From: PALSA-1353 sp036267155
GTDB taxonomy: Bacteria > Planctomycetota > Phycisphaerae > Tepidisphaerales > Tepidisphaeraceae
Assembly (NCBI GenBank): GCA_036267155.1
Contig: DATAWP010000001.1
Location: 1-64,000, forward strand
DNA: 64,000 nucleotides
Direction: 5' to 3'
The position numbers and the translations under genes are program-made. How positions within the stretch are numbered: the first letter of the stretch is position 1; every line of letters begins with the position of its first letter. The notes beneath the pieces were generated by a model. It was not told where the DNA came from, did no database searches, and saw nothing but the letters and a program-made list of their open reading frames with translations. Below are positions 25,227 to 34,840 of this stretch, piece by piece.

Positions 25227-27293
25227 TTACGCCGCTGGTGTCTTGGCGGCGTCGGTCGCGTCGATCTGATTTCGCCCGCGCTGCACCATGTTCCTGCCGG
25301 CTCGCTTGGCTTCGTAAAGCGCCGCATCCGCTTCGGTCAGCAGGTCGGCGCAGCAAAGCATTTCGCTCCGCCGGCCCGCGATGCCGGCGCTGACCGTCGT
25401 TTTCAGAATACGCCCCAGATAATTGAATTCCCTGGCGGCGATCGTCGCGCGGCAGCGCTGAGCGCACAGTTCCGCCTCGGGCATCGACTGGAACGGCAGG
25501 ATGATCAGAAATTCCTCACCGCCGATTCGGCAAACCGTGTCCGTGCTGCGAACGCATTTCCGCAGCGCATCGGCCACCTCGCGCAACACCATGTCTCCGG
25601 CCGAGTGGCCGTGCTGGTCGTTGACCCGTTTGAAGTGATCGATATCCAGCGTCACCACCGTGAGCGGCCTCTGATACCGGTCGCTCATCGTCCACTGCTC
25701 TTCCAATCGCCGCATCGCTTCGCGGCGGTTGTACAGGCCGGTCAGATCATCGGTGATCGCCAGGTTCTCCAGCCGGTGGTTCAGGTTGAGCAACTGCTCG
25801 TTCAATTGCCGCGAACCCTGCGTTTGGCGCAGCACTTCGTCGTAAAACGCGGCCGCCCGCAAACCGGAGCGAAGCCGCGCCATCAATTCCACTTCGTCAA
25901 ACGGCTTACCGAGGAAATCGTCCACCCCCGCGTCGAAGGCCTGCGAAAGCTCGGCCTTGCTCGCATGCACCGTCAGCATGATGAAATGCAGATGGCTGCC
26001 GACCGACTGCGCCCGCACGTGCCGGCAAAACTCCAAACCGTCCATCTGAGGCATTTCCCAGTCCGAAATGATCAGCCGCGGACGCTGCTGTTTGATCGAT
26101 TCCAACGCTTTGATGGGATCGTCGAAGGCGATCGCGTCGAATCCGTGCTCGGTCAGGAAGTCCAGGATCATCTCGCGCGTGATCGCGTCGTCATCGACGA
26201 TCATCACCCGCTCGCCCCCGTGGCGCGGCAGTTCGCCCGCCGACGGCGCTTCGCCCGCCTTCTCGGTCGTTTCGGGCCGGGCCCCACGCTTCTCCGTATC
26301 CTTGAACTGTTCGCGGATGGTTATGAATTGCTTCTCCGCCTGGATGAACGCATCCACCACATCCGGATCGAAATGCAGCCCCGCCTCCCGCAGAATATAC
26401 GCCTTGGCCTGAAAATGGGTCATCGCATCCCGATACACACGCCGGCTGGTCAGGGCATCGTACACGTCCGCGATGGCCACGATCCGGGCCGGCAGCGGAA
26501 TTTGCTCCCCCTTCAATCCTTCCGGATATCCTTTGCCATCCCATCGCTCGTGGTGCGACATTGCGATGTCCCGCGCCATCTGCAAAAATCGGACGTTCGG
26601 AAACCGCTTTCGCGACGCGTCCAGCGTTTGCGCGCCGATCGTCACGTGCGTCCGCATAATCGCTTTTTCCTCATCCGCGAGGCTTCCCGGCTTGAGCAGA
26701 ATACTGTCCGGAATCGCCACCTTTCCGATATCGTGCAGCGGGCTGGTTTGATGCATCAAACGGATAAATTCCGCGTCGATCATCCCGCGATGTTTTTCGG
26801 TGGTTGAGAGATATTGAGCCACGAGCCGCGCATAGCTCTGAACCCGTTCGATGTGGGCTCCGGTTTCCGGGTCCCGGCTTTCCGACAACTTCGCCAGCGC
26901 GAACATCGTCAAATCCCGAGTCTCCAGGCTCAGAATCCGCTCCGCGGTCTTCAGGCTTACCACCATTTCTTCCGAATTCAGCGGCTTGACCAGAAATGCA
27001 TCGGCGCCGGCGTGCAAACCCTCAATCTTCTGTTGCCCGCTGTCCCGGCTGGTCAACATGATGATGTAGACATAACCGACAAAGTCGTCTTCGCGAATGG
27101 ACCGGCACAGGTCCAGGCCGTTCATCTCCGGCATCTCCCAATCCGTGATAACGATGTGAATCTCGCCCCCGCGCAGCTTGTTCAGCGCTTCGCGTCCATT
27201 GCTGGCGCGTTCCACCTCATAGCCCATCTCATCCAGCACCCCTTCCAGGATTGCCAGAGACAGCTCGTCATCATCGACAATCAAAATGCGCAT
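25227..27293 (-). CDS. REC-HD-GYP-REC-GGDEF cyclic-di-GMP regulator
   Basis: A 688-residue soluble response regulator. Domains in order are REC1 (1-120, phosphoacceptor D51 in ITDWEMPEM), HD-GYP phosphodiesterase (about 130-330, HDIGK at 187-191 and HHERWDGKGYP at 247-257), REC2 (about 361-480, D411 in SDWEMPQMDG), and GGDEF diguanylate cyclase (about 510-670, with RIGGEEF at 590-595). Both output motifs look intact, so it may make and break cyclic-di-GMP under control of two phospho-inputs. Pairing GGDEF with HD-GYP, and not with EAL, in one chain is uncommon. It may receive phosphate from the nearby hybrid kinase (inference). Confidence 0.93.
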   Translation of the reverse strand: MRILIVDDDELSLAILEGVLDEMGYEVERASNGREALNKLRGGEIHIVITDWEMPEMNGLDLCRSIREDDFVGYVYIIMLTSRDSGQQKIEGLHAGADAFLVKPLNSEEMVVSLKTAERILSLETRDLTMFALAKLSESRDPETGAHIERVQSYARLVAQYLSTTEKHRGMIDAEFIRLMHQTSPLHDIGKVAIPDSILLKPGSLADEEKAIMRTHVTIGAQTLDASRKRFPNVRFLQMARDIAMSHHERWDGKGYPEGLKGEQIPLPARIVAIADVYDALTSRRVYRDAMTHFQAKAYILREAGLHFDPDVVDAFIQAEKQFITIREQFKDTEKRGARPETTEKAGEAPSAGELPRHGGERVMIVDDDAITREMILDFLTEHGFDAIAFDDPIKALESIKQQRPRLIISDWEMPQMDGLEFCRHVRAQSVGSHLHFIMLTVHASKAELSQAFDAGVDDFLGKPFDEVELMARLRSGLRAAAFYDEVLRQTQGSRQLNEQLLNLNHRLENLAITDDLTGLYNRREAMRRLEEQWTMSDRYQRPLTVVTLDIDHFKRVNDQHGHSAGDMVLREVADALRKCVRSTDTVCRIGGEEFLIILPFQSMPEAELCAQRCRATIAAREFNYLGRILKTTVSAGIAGRRSEMLCCADLLTEADAALYEAKRAGRNMVQRGRNQIDATDAAKTPAA

Positions 27294-27502
27294 AACGTAA
27301 GCTTGCTGGTCAAATGCCCTGTTTTGGGTGACAAGGCCTTATGGGTTATCGGATTGCGCCACACGCCTGTTTAGTGCGCCCCCGTCAAAAACTTCCGGCT
27401 TTCACATCGCACGTCCCAGAATATATCGCTGCCCGTCGGCCGCGCCGCGAATTCCCGGAATTTCATTGGCGGCGGCCTAAAACGTGGAGAATAATTTCTC
27501 GG

Positions 27503-28675
27503 ATGTCTTCGCCGTTTTCACTCGTCGAGATCCTGGAGTCCCGCCGGCTGCTGTCGGTCGGCTATACTCCCGCGCAGATTCGCACCGCGTATGGATTCGA
27601 CCAGATCACCTTCGACAACGGCACGGTTCAGGGAAACGGCGCGGGGCAGACCATTGCGGTGATCGAAGTCGATAACGACACCACACTCAACACCGATCTG
27701 GACAACTTCGACGCCGCCTACGGCCTGTCGAATTCGGGGGCCGGATGGTCATTGTCGGTCATCGGCCAAGGTGGGGGAGCGCCGCCGACGAGCAATACCG
27801 TTGGAGTGGAATCCTACGAGACCGCGCTGGACGTTGAATGGGCCCATGCCATTGCCCCGGCGGCAAACATCCTCGTTGTCGAAGCCAATTCCAGCGACAA
27901 CGACGACCTCAACGCCGCCGCATCATACGCCGCGACCGTCAAAGGCGTCTCGGCTGTCTCCATGAGCTACACGTCAGTTGACTCAGGCCTCGAAGGCGAT
28001 CTCTTTTACACAACGCCAGCCAATCATTCCGGCGTCACATTTGTCGCCGCCGCCGGCGATTCCGCCGAAGTCTATCATCCCGCATCCGCGGCCACGGTGC
28101 TGGGCGTCGGCGGCACATCGCTGACGCTGGGTTCCGGCAACACCTATCTCAGCGAGACAACCTGGTCCGGCACCGGCGGCGGGACCAGCGCCTATCAGGC
28201 CGAGCCTGCGTATCAGTACAACGTCCAAGACACTGGCTTGCGCATGACTCCCGATGTCGCCTACGACGCCGATCCCAACACCGGCTTTGATATCTACGTC
28301 AACGGCGTCGATTCGCCTTTCGTCGTCGGCGGCACCAGTGCCGGCGCTCCGCAGTGGGCGGCTCTCATTGCCATCGCCGATCAGGGCCGGGTGCTCAACG
28401 GCCTCGGAAGCCTCGACGGCGCGACCCAGACTTTGCCCATGTTGTACGATCTTTACGGCACGCCCCTGTACGCCAGCGCCTTCCACGACATCACCACCGG
28501 CGGCAACGGCGTCTTCTTCGCCGGACCCGGATACGATGAAGTCACCGGCCTGGGCTCTCCGCAGGCCAACGTGCTGGTGCAATATCTGGCGGGAAACATC
28601 TCACTCCCCGAACCGGCCACTTTCGCCATCGCCCTGGCCCTGACCCCGCTCCTGCTCCGCCGACCCCGCCGTTAA
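27503..28675 (+). CDS. secreted S53 (sedolisin-like) serine-carboxyl peptidase with PEP-type C-terminus
   Basis: A 390-residue exported endopeptidase. The N-terminus has the planctomycete LEPR-XLL-type motif (LVEILESRRLLS). The catalytic set of the sedolisin family is visible: E106 and D110 in ETALDVEW, oxyanion D186 in AAAGDS, and S279 in GGTSAGAPQW, with spacing similar to kumamolisin. The C-terminal DVAYDADPNTG and FHDITTGGNG regions match the Ca-binding end of S53 enzymes. It ends with LPEPATFAIALALTPLLLRRPRR, a PEP-CTERM-like sorting tail. Sedolisins usually carry a prodomain, and none is seen here. ATG 27503 was chosen to place LEPR-XLL near the start; longer forms back to 27341 lack merit. 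Confidence 0.85.
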   Translation: MSSPFSLVEILESRRLLSVGYTPAQIRTAYGFDQITFDNGTVQGNGAGQTIAVIEVDNDTTLNTDLDNFDAAYGLSNSGAGWSLSVIGQGGGAPPTSNTVGVESYETALDVEWAHAIAPAANILVVEANSSDNDDLNAAASYAATVKGVSAVSMSYTSVDSGLEGDLFYTTPANHSGVTFVAAAGDSAEVYHPASAATVLGVGGTSLTLGSGNTYLSETTWSGTGGGTSAYQAEPAYQYNVQDTGLRMTPDVAYDADPNTGFDIYVNGVDSPFVVGGTSAGAPQWAALIAIADQGRVLNGLGSLDGATQTLPMLYDLYGTPLYASAFHDITTGGNGVFFAGPGYDEVTGLGSPQANVLVQYLAGNISLPEPATFAIALALTPLLLRRPRR

Positions 28676-28678
28676 CCG

Positions 28679-30931
28679 TTAAGCCCCGGCGGCCCCGCCG
28701 GGTCCCTCCGTCTCGCCGGATCCCTCCGTCTCGCCGGGCCTCTCCCCCCGCCCCAGCACTTCCAGCAGCGGTCCCAGATGCTTTTCATAATGCCGCCACC
28801 GCCCGACTGAACTCGAATAAATCGGCTGCCGCACCTGCCAGACGCTGGCGGTCAGCACCGTGTTCTTCGCGCGGTAAAATTCCAAGCAGGCCGGATCCCA
28901 CGGCAAACCCAGAAATTCGATCAGCCGCCTGCTCTGCCCCTCCAAATCCGCCACCACCGATTCGTACTGCATTTCGAGCATCCTCAGCGGCAGCACACGC
29001 TTCCAGTGCTCCATCAACCGGTCGGTTGCCAGGTAGTTCTCACCGCAATGCGCCAAGTCGAACGCAAAGAGATTGCCCGTGGCGAATAATTGGAAGAAAC
29101 AGGAGAGGCAATTATCGCGGGGGTCTCGGCGGCAAAGAATCACCCGCGCTCGTGGAAACAGAGTGCAAATGAAGCCCAGCGCAAGAACGTTACCCGGCAT
29201 TTTGTCCACAACTCGCGAGGCGGTGGGATTCAATTCTCGCACGTGCCGCAGGTACTGCTCCGCTGCTTTTCTGATCGGTTCCGGACTCCATCCCATCGCG
29301 GTACTCGTCAGATCTGTTCGCCCCCCCGACTGTTCGATCTGGTTAATGTCCCTCAACTCCCCCGCCCCGTGAGCCTGGGGGTGGCTGGCCGCTATCTGCT
29401 GCACCAGCGTGGTGCCTGATCTGGGCATTCCCACCACGAACACCGGAACTTCCGACGGGTCACCCCATTCCCGCCGCGCCTCAAAGAATGACGGCGTATA
29501 TATTTTGATCAGTTCATCGACCATGCTGTGCATGACCGCCGGGTTGTATCGTTCGCCCGTCAGCTCCCGCTGCTGTTTCACCAGCCCATTCGCCTCGGCA
29601 AATCGACCGAAGGCTTCTTCATAGCGGTCGGCGTCGTCCAGCATTTTCCCCAGCGCAAATCCGATCGAGATCCGTTCCTCCGAAGTCAAAATGGAGTGAT
29701 TGATCATTGCCGTCAGCTTCTCGATGTCCTTCGAATCGGAGCCGACTCTTCCCGTGGCGACCAGACCCTTGTAACCAGTCGCGGAACCGGGCTGTATTGC
29801 CAGAACGCGCCGGAAGCAATCTGCCGCTTCATCGAACCTGCCCGCCGCGCGCAATGCCATACCCAGCCTGTTCCAGGTCGCCGCGTTGTCGGGGTCGATC
29901 TCAACGGCGCGTCGATAGTGTTCGATCGCCGCGGTCGCGTCCAGTTTGTGTAACAGAATCTCACCCATCGCCAGGTGGGTATACGCGGCCTCCGGCTGGA
30001 TCGCCGCCGCTGCCGCGTGATACTTCGTTGCCTGCTCGAACCGCTGCAGCGTTGCCAGGACCATTGCCATGCTCGCATGAGCCGCAAAGTGGTCCGGCTC
30101 TGACTGGATGGTTCTTTTAAATTCGGCCATCGCCTCTTCCAGCCGATCCGCGGCCTGAAACGCCTGTCCCAAATTGAAATGGACCGCCGCGTTAGTCGGC
30201 TTCAGTTGCAGTGCCCTCTTATATGCCGCGATCGACTCGTCCCACCGGCCCATTCCCCTCAGGATGTTGGCCATATTGTTGTGCGACTCAAACATATCCG
30301 GCTTGAGTTTCGAAACCCGCCGGTACTCCGCCAGTGCCTTCTCCAATTGGCCGGCGCTCTGATATAGCTCTGCCAGGTTGAAGTGCGCATCCGCCCAATC
30401 CGGCCTCAGGGCAATCGCTCTCAAATAGGCGTCGATAGCCTCATCCACCCGGCCCTGGATCGTCAGCGCCTTGGCCAAATTTCGTTGCGCGTCCGGCGAG
30501 CCCGGATTGAGCTGGGCCGCCTTGGAAAAAGAAGCGGCCGCTTCCTCCAGCCGCCCTCCCATTCTGAGAACCACCGCCAGATCGCGGTGCGAATCCGCAT
30601 CGTTCGGCCGCATCTCCACGACCTTCCGGTACGCCCCGATCGCCTCCTCGAATCGATTCATTTGCGCCAAAATGGTCCCGAGATTCTTGATGGCGTCCGG
30701 GTAATCCGGCTTGATCTTGACGGCCCGGCCAATCAAATCGACCGCCGCGTCATTCTTGCCGCGCTGACCCGACAGCACCCCCAGCAAATGCAGCGCATCG
30801 GGATGGTTTGGCTCCACATCCAGGATTTGCCGGTAGATTTTCTCCGCTCCCCCCATGTCTCCCGCCCGGTGGCGCCGCATCGCCAATTCTATCTGCTCTT
30901 TGCTATTCTTCACTGGCTTGAACCATCCCAT
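28679..30931 (-). CDS. TPR-repeat sulfotransferase
   Basis: A 750-residue protein. The N-terminal two thirds (about 5-450) is an array of tetratricopeptide repeats, recognisable by repeats such as AEKIYRQILDVEPNHPDALHLLG and AIEHYRRAVEIDPDNAATWNRLG. The C-terminal domain is a PAPS-dependent sulfotransferase with the 5'-phosphosulfate loop VGMPRSGTTLVQQ and the 3'-phosphate segment VILCRRDPRDNCLSCFF. It probably sulfates a protein, peptide or glycan held by the TPR scaffold. ATG 30931 starts MGWFKPVKNSKEQIELAM. The tail is a run of Gly/Glu/Pro repeats. It diverges from a TPR-GT41 gene with 144 nt between, suggesting joint regulation. Confidence 0.92.
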   Translation of the reverse strand: MGWFKPVKNSKEQIELAMRRHRAGDMGGAEKIYRQILDVEPNHPDALHLLGVLSGQRGKNDAAVDLIGRAVKIKPDYPDAIKNLGTILAQMNRFEEAIGAYRKVVEMRPNDADSHRDLAVVLRMGGRLEEAAASFSKAAQLNPGSPDAQRNLAKALTIQGRVDEAIDAYLRAIALRPDWADAHFNLAELYQSAGQLEKALAEYRRVSKLKPDMFESHNNMANILRGMGRWDESIAAYKRALQLKPTNAAVHFNLGQAFQAADRLEEAMAEFKRTIQSEPDHFAAHASMAMVLATLQRFEQATKYHAAAAAIQPEAAYTHLAMGEILLHKLDATAAIEHYRRAVEIDPDNAATWNRLGMALRAAGRFDEAADCFRRVLAIQPGSATGYKGLVATGRVGSDSKDIEKLTAMINHSILTSEERISIGFALGKMLDDADRYEEAFGRFAEANGLVKQQRELTGERYNPAVMHSMVDELIKIYTPSFFEARREWGDPSEVPVFVVGMPRSGTTLVQQIAASHPQAHGAGELRDINQIEQSGGRTDLTSTAMGWSPEPIRKAAEQYLRHVRELNPTASRVVDKMPGNVLALGFICTLFPRARVILCRRDPRDNCLSCFFQLFATGNLFAFDLAHCGENYLATDRLMEHWKRVLPLRMLEMQYESVVADLEGQSRRLIEFLGLPWDPACLEFYRAKNTVLTASVWQVRQPIYSSSVGRWRHYEKHLGPLLEVLGRGERPGETEGSGETEGPGGAAGA

Positions 30932-31075
30932 CTCGCCCCGGGAGAACGTTCCGCAGCGCCCCCGAAATATATCACCTGCACGACCATTTGTGAAAACGCG
31001 TCTGATCCCCCAAAGTTGCCGAACCGCCATTCCGCAGGTCTTCAACCCCGCGCCCCCATTACCTATCATTCACGC

Positions 31076-32872
31076 ATGTCTCCCTCTGAGATTCACGAAC
31101 TGTTCGTCATCGCCCTTGGCTTGCACAACTCTGGCAAGCTCTCCGATGCCGAGAAGATTTATCAGAGCATTCTTGCCGCACATCCCGATCATCCTGATGC
31201 CATTCATTTACTCGGCTTCCTCGCTCACCAGCGGGGTCAATGTCAGCTTGCCGCTCATCTCGTCCAAAAGGCCATCCGGATTAACCCCAGGAATTCAGAA
31301 TATTACGCCACCCTGGGCGCGGCCTTTCTGCGCCTCGGTCAATACCTCGACTGCATCAAGGCCTGCGGAAAAGCCGTCGCCATGAACCCGCGCCTCCCCC
31401 ACGCGCTCAATAGCCTCGGCTTGGCCTTGATCCGGGTGGATGATGCCCAACCCGCCGCCGCCGCCGCCGCCGCCCGCAGCGCACTGGCACTGGAGAATAA
31501 TCGCAACCCGGAAGAGTCCTACCGGATTCTCGGCGCCGCCCTGAGCCTGATGGGTCAGCCGAGCGAGGCCGCCGCCGCGTTCCGAGAATCCCTCCGGCTT
31601 CAACCGGATTGTTCTGATGTCCGCTCCGACCTTATCTTCACTATGCAGCACGATCCCGCCTGCGACGAAAAAACAATCGCCGCGGAACTGGCGGAGTGGA
31701 ACCGCCTTCACGTGGTTCCCTTGCGCCATTTGATCCAGCCCCACCACATCGACCGGTCCCCCGACCGCCGGCTCCGCATTGGCTGGGTTTCTGCCGATTT
31801 CTGTCAGCATGTCCTCGCTTATTGCGTGCTGCCAATATTTCAAGAATTTGACTCCAATCGCTTCAAAAATTTCTGCTATTCCAGCGTCCTCCTTCCCGAT
31901 GACATGACCGATCGCATCCGTGGGGCCGTTGATACTTGGCGGGATATTTGCCAGGTATCCGACCAGCGGGCCGCCGAAATCATTCGCTCCGATCGCATTG
32001 ACATTCTGGTCGACCTGGGCCTTCACAGCGGCGGCAATCGCGTGACGCTGTTCGCGCTCAAGCCGGCGCCGATCCAGGTGAGTTATCTCGGATATTGCGG
32101 CAGCACCGGCCTGGAAACGATGGATTATCGCATCTCCGATCCCTATATCGATCCGCCGGATTCCGACCTTTCCCGTTACTCCGAGCGCACCGTCTTCCTA
32201 CCCGACAGTTTTCTTCTCTACCGCCCCATGATGACTCCGCCCGATGTCTCGCCTCTTCCTTCGCTTTCCGAGGGCTGCGTCACCTTCGGCTGTCTCAATA
32301 GCTTCACCAAGGTCTCCCGTTCGGTCCTGCTCCTTTGGGCCCAGATCATGCGCGCCGCACCGGCTTCTCGCTTACTCCTGCATGCACCGCCCGGCGGCTG
32401 CCAGCAGCAATTGCTGGCCGAATTTCAGCACTGGGGCCTTTCGCCCGATCGGTTCCAGTTTGTTCCTCACCAATCCTGGAAGGGGTACATCGAAACCTAC
32501 AATCGCATAGACATTGCGCTGGACCCTTTTCCCTATGGCGGTGGCGTTACCACTTGCGATGCCCTGCTCATGGGCGTCCCGGTCATCGCCTTGCGCGGAA
32601 CGACCGCGGCGGGGCGGTTGAGTTACAGTATCCTGTGCAACATCGGCCGCTCAGATTTAGCGGCCGACACACCCCAGCGGTATGTGGAGATCGCCGCCGC
32701 ACTGGCGGCAAATCCCGCCCGCCTTTTCGACCTTCGCTCCAATCTCCGCCTGGCACTGCAAACATCCCCAGTAATGGATCCTTCAGCTACTGCCGTTAAT
32801 TTAGGCAACCTGTTTCTGGAGATATGGGAAAAGTATCTGCGGAATACCGCCCCAACTCGTTTAAATGAATGA
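31076..32872 (+). CDS. TPR-GT41 (SPINDLY/OGT-like) glycosyltransferase
   Basis: A 598-residue protein with four or so TPR units (about 1-180) followed by a GT41 catalytic region of O-GlcNAc/O-fucose transferase type. Motifs include RLRIGWVSADFCQHV (N-catalytic start), DILVDLGLHSGGNR, PAPIQVSYLGYCGSTG, FGCLNSFTKVS (nucleotide-sugar domain), and IDIALDPFPYGGGVTTCDALLMGVPVIAL. It likely modifies Ser/Thr of proteins or an exported polymer in the cytoplasm. A GCC run encodes seven consecutive alanines near residue 130. ATG 31076 gives the MSPSEIHELFVIALGLH start; the longer open frame to 30383 is antisense to the sulfotransferase gene. Confidence 0.92.
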   Translation: MSPSEIHELFVIALGLHNSGKLSDAEKIYQSILAAHPDHPDAIHLLGFLAHQRGQCQLAAHLVQKAIRINPRNSEYYATLGAAFLRLGQYLDCIKACGKAVAMNPRLPHALNSLGLALIRVDDAQPAAAAAAARSALALENNRNPEESYRILGAALSLMGQPSEAAAAFRESLRLQPDCSDVRSDLIFTMQHDPACDEKTIAAELAEWNRLHVVPLRHLIQPHHIDRSPDRRLRIGWVSADFCQHVLAYCVLPIFQEFDSNRFKNFCYSSVLLPDDMTDRIRGAVDTWRDICQVSDQRAAEIIRSDRIDILVDLGLHSGGNRVTLFALKPAPIQVSYLGYCGSTGLETMDYRISDPYIDPPDSDLSRYSERTVFLPDSFLLYRPMMTPPDVSPLPSLSEGCVTFGCLNSFTKVSRSVLLLWAQIMRAAPASRLLLHAPPGGCQQQLLAEFQHWGLSPDRFQFVPHQSWKGYIETYNRIDIALDPFPYGGGVTTCDALLMGVPVIALRGTTAAGRLSYSILCNIGRSDLAADTPQRYVEIAAALAANPARLFDLRSNLRLALQTSPVMDPSATAVNLGNLFLEIWEKYLRNTAPTRLNE

Positions 32873-33176
32873 GCGAAAAGAAATCCTATCGCCTTTCGGT
32901 TTCTATATTTGGGCCTATTTCAGCATCTTTATCCCATCCATCGCACGCCCTAACGTAAAAATCATGATCAAACCCTCGAATTCCTTCAATTTTTATGTTG
33001 CGTTTCATTCACCATGCGGTAAACTTCCCGCTGTCTGGCCACCACTATGTTAGTGGTGCGGCCTCCGGGATGTGGGTAAATGCGAACGGCATATTCGCTC
33101 AAACCCAGCAAATCGGAAGGCGGAGAATTGTGGGAACGGCAGTTCCCAAGGCACACCTAATTCGCGAGGTAGAGAT
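32873..33176. other. intergenic leader upstream of PEP-CTERM gene
   Basis: 304 bases with no credible gene. A hairpin at 33037-33063 (ACCACTA-TGT-TAGTGGT with GGCC/GGCC outside) lies about 115 nt before the PEP-CTERM start. It could end the upstream transcript weakly or structure the leader. The remainder is A/T-richer than the flanks and probably contains the promoter, but no convincing hexamer pair was identified. Confidence 0.5.
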
Positions 33177-34691
33177 ATGCAATCAGCCAAGAAAGTGAAA
33201 GCGTTGTCGGTTCTGTCGATGGCAGCCGCCGCTGCGGTGGGACTCAGTTTTCAAACCCCCACGGCTAAGGCCGCTACGTTGAACCTGTACTATAACTCTG
33301 GTGGATCGAGTTCGACAGCCGGGACCCCTGACACCATTAGCTATGGAACGAGTACTTCAACTCTTACTACTGTTGCCGTTGACCCCTCGGCCACCGCGGT
33401 AACTATCAACATTCCGGTGGGCGATGTCCTTCAGTTTGGAATTAACGCGGTTGTGACCAACAACGTGAATCCAGTTGCTGGACAGAGCCTCAAGACCACG
33501 GCGGGCAAAACGGTCGCAAATTCGGCCCAGCCCACCAATCTAGGTCTCAACGAACTATCCTTTGACATTGCTTCCAGCGATTTGACCGGCTCCACGTTGA
33601 CGCCTGTGGAAGGTGGAATTCGTGACACGTTCAGCGGTGCTACGGATTACAATTCCTCAGCGGTACTCCCACTATCGCCAGGAGGTGCCGGTGTCACCTC
33701 AGCTGCTACCGATGGCGGCGACGTGCTTCAGAAAGGCACCCTGGGTGGTGGTGATGTTGGGGATCACTACGGCATTACTCCCTTGGCTAACGCCTCCGCT
33801 AGTGCTCAGACTCAGCAAACTAATCTACAGGCATATGCGGCAGCTACGGCGTCGCCCACGAATTCGGCGTCCGGATTCACGAATCTTACATATACGGCGT
33901 CGCAGGTTGGAATCGTCACTCTTTCCACAGTCGCTCTCAGCGGTGGCACCGAATATTGGTCTTATAATGCCGGTGCTGCGTTGACGAACGGTGGATCAGA
34001 AGCTTCGGCGATCTACGAAGCCACCCACTTCACCAACCCCGGCGACAGCTTGGGCCCCAATGCGGGTATTGGTGAGAGTGCTGGTGGAACGGGCAGCTTG
34101 CCCCTGTTGGTCATCAACATCACCGGTTCGGTTACCGTGACAACGCCTGTTGGCCATGCGATTATCTCGCTGACCACCGGCGCACCGACCAGCTACGGCT
34201 CGTCGCAAGGCACGCTGGCGATCACGGGCAGCAACGGCAGCTACACCCACGCTTCGGTTACCTTCCCAGCAGTAGCAACAGGCTATGTTGGAGCGGGCAC
34301 GTTTAATCCCGCAACCGACACCGAGGTTTATGGTGTTGACGTGCTGGACGGCGGCGTCCAGGCGAATCAGGCTGAATTGGATGCGTTGGTTGCCGAAATC
34401 AACGTGGGTGACGTGACTAACGGAGTACCGGCGTCGAGCATTCTGGCCTCGTCGAGCGCCACCGGCACGAATCCGTACGACTTCGCCACCAACTACAACC
34501 TGTACCTTGTTGCCAGCCCCGGCGTCGGCGCCAACGATTTCCTTGGCATCGACCTGGCCACCGGCAACGATGCGGCTCTCAGTGGCTACACCTTCTCCGC
34601 AGTCACTGTGGTTCCAGAGCCGATGAGTCTGGGCCTCCTGGCTCTCGGCGGCTTGGGTCTGATGACCCGGCGCAATCGCCGCAAGGCCTAA
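33177..34691 (+). CDS. PEP-CTERM sorted exported protein
   Basis: A 504-residue secreted protein with a signal peptide (VKALSVLSMAAAAAVGLSFQTPTAKA). A long Ser/Thr/Gly/Asn-rich beta-type body follows, poor in charged residues. The C-terminus is a PEP-CTERM anchor (VVPEPMSLGLLALGGLGLMTRRNRR) that an exosortase would cut after export; no exosortase gene lies in the window. Thr/Ser richness suggests it is glycosylated, possibly a surface or biofilm matrix protein (inference). ATG 33177 has GAGG 7 nt upstream. A strong terminator follows at 34721. I do not recognise the body's family. Confidence 0.88.
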   Translation: MQSAKKVKALSVLSMAAAAAVGLSFQTPTAKAATLNLYYNSGGSSSTAGTPDTISYGTSTSTLTTVAVDPSATAVTINIPVGDVLQFGINAVVTNNVNPVAGQSLKTTAGKTVANSAQPTNLGLNELSFDIASSDLTGSTLTPVEGGIRDTFSGATDYNSSAVLPLSPGGAGVTSAATDGGDVLQKGTLGGGDVGDHYGITPLANASASAQTQQTNLQAYAAATASPTNSASGFTNLTYTASQVGIVTLSTVALSGGTEYWSYNAGAALTNGGSEASAIYEATHFTNPGDSLGPNAGIGESAGGTGSLPLLVINITGSVTVTTPVGHAIISLTTGAPTSYGSSQGTLAITGSNGSYTHASVTFPAVATGYVGAGTFNPATDTEVYGVDVLDGGVQANQAELDALVAEINVGDVTNGVPASSILASSSATGTNPYDFATNYNLYLVASPGVGANDFLGIDLATGNDAALSGYTFSAVTVVPEPMSLGLLALGGLGLMTRRNRRKA

Positions 34692-34720
34692 GCTCAAGAG
34701 TTTCTGCTTCGCGAATTCTC

Positions 34721-34753
34721 ACCGGCTGGACATCCGTCCAGCCGGTTTTTTTT
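34721..34753 (+). terminator. Rho-independent terminator after PEP-CTERM gene
   Basis: Perfect 11-bp stem (ACCGGCTGGAC / GTCCAGCCGGT) with a 4-nt loop, followed by eight T residues, starting 30 nt after the stop codon. A textbook intrinsic terminator for the plus strand. Confidence 0.95.
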
Positions 34754-34840
34754 GCGGAAGCGGCAAGGACAAGCACCAAACGATCCATTCAACTTGCACT
34801 TGCAACTTGCACTTGCCACTTGTCTTCGCGTTTTTTGAGA

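Noticed and set aside
25200..26807. 535-aa plus-strand open frame
   Set aside because: Antisense to the REC-HD-GYP-REC-GGDEF gene, which has clear domains.
33177..34691. Exosortase partner near the PEP-CTERM genes
   Set aside because: No multi-pass protein with exosortase Cys/Arg/His motifs is encoded in this window.
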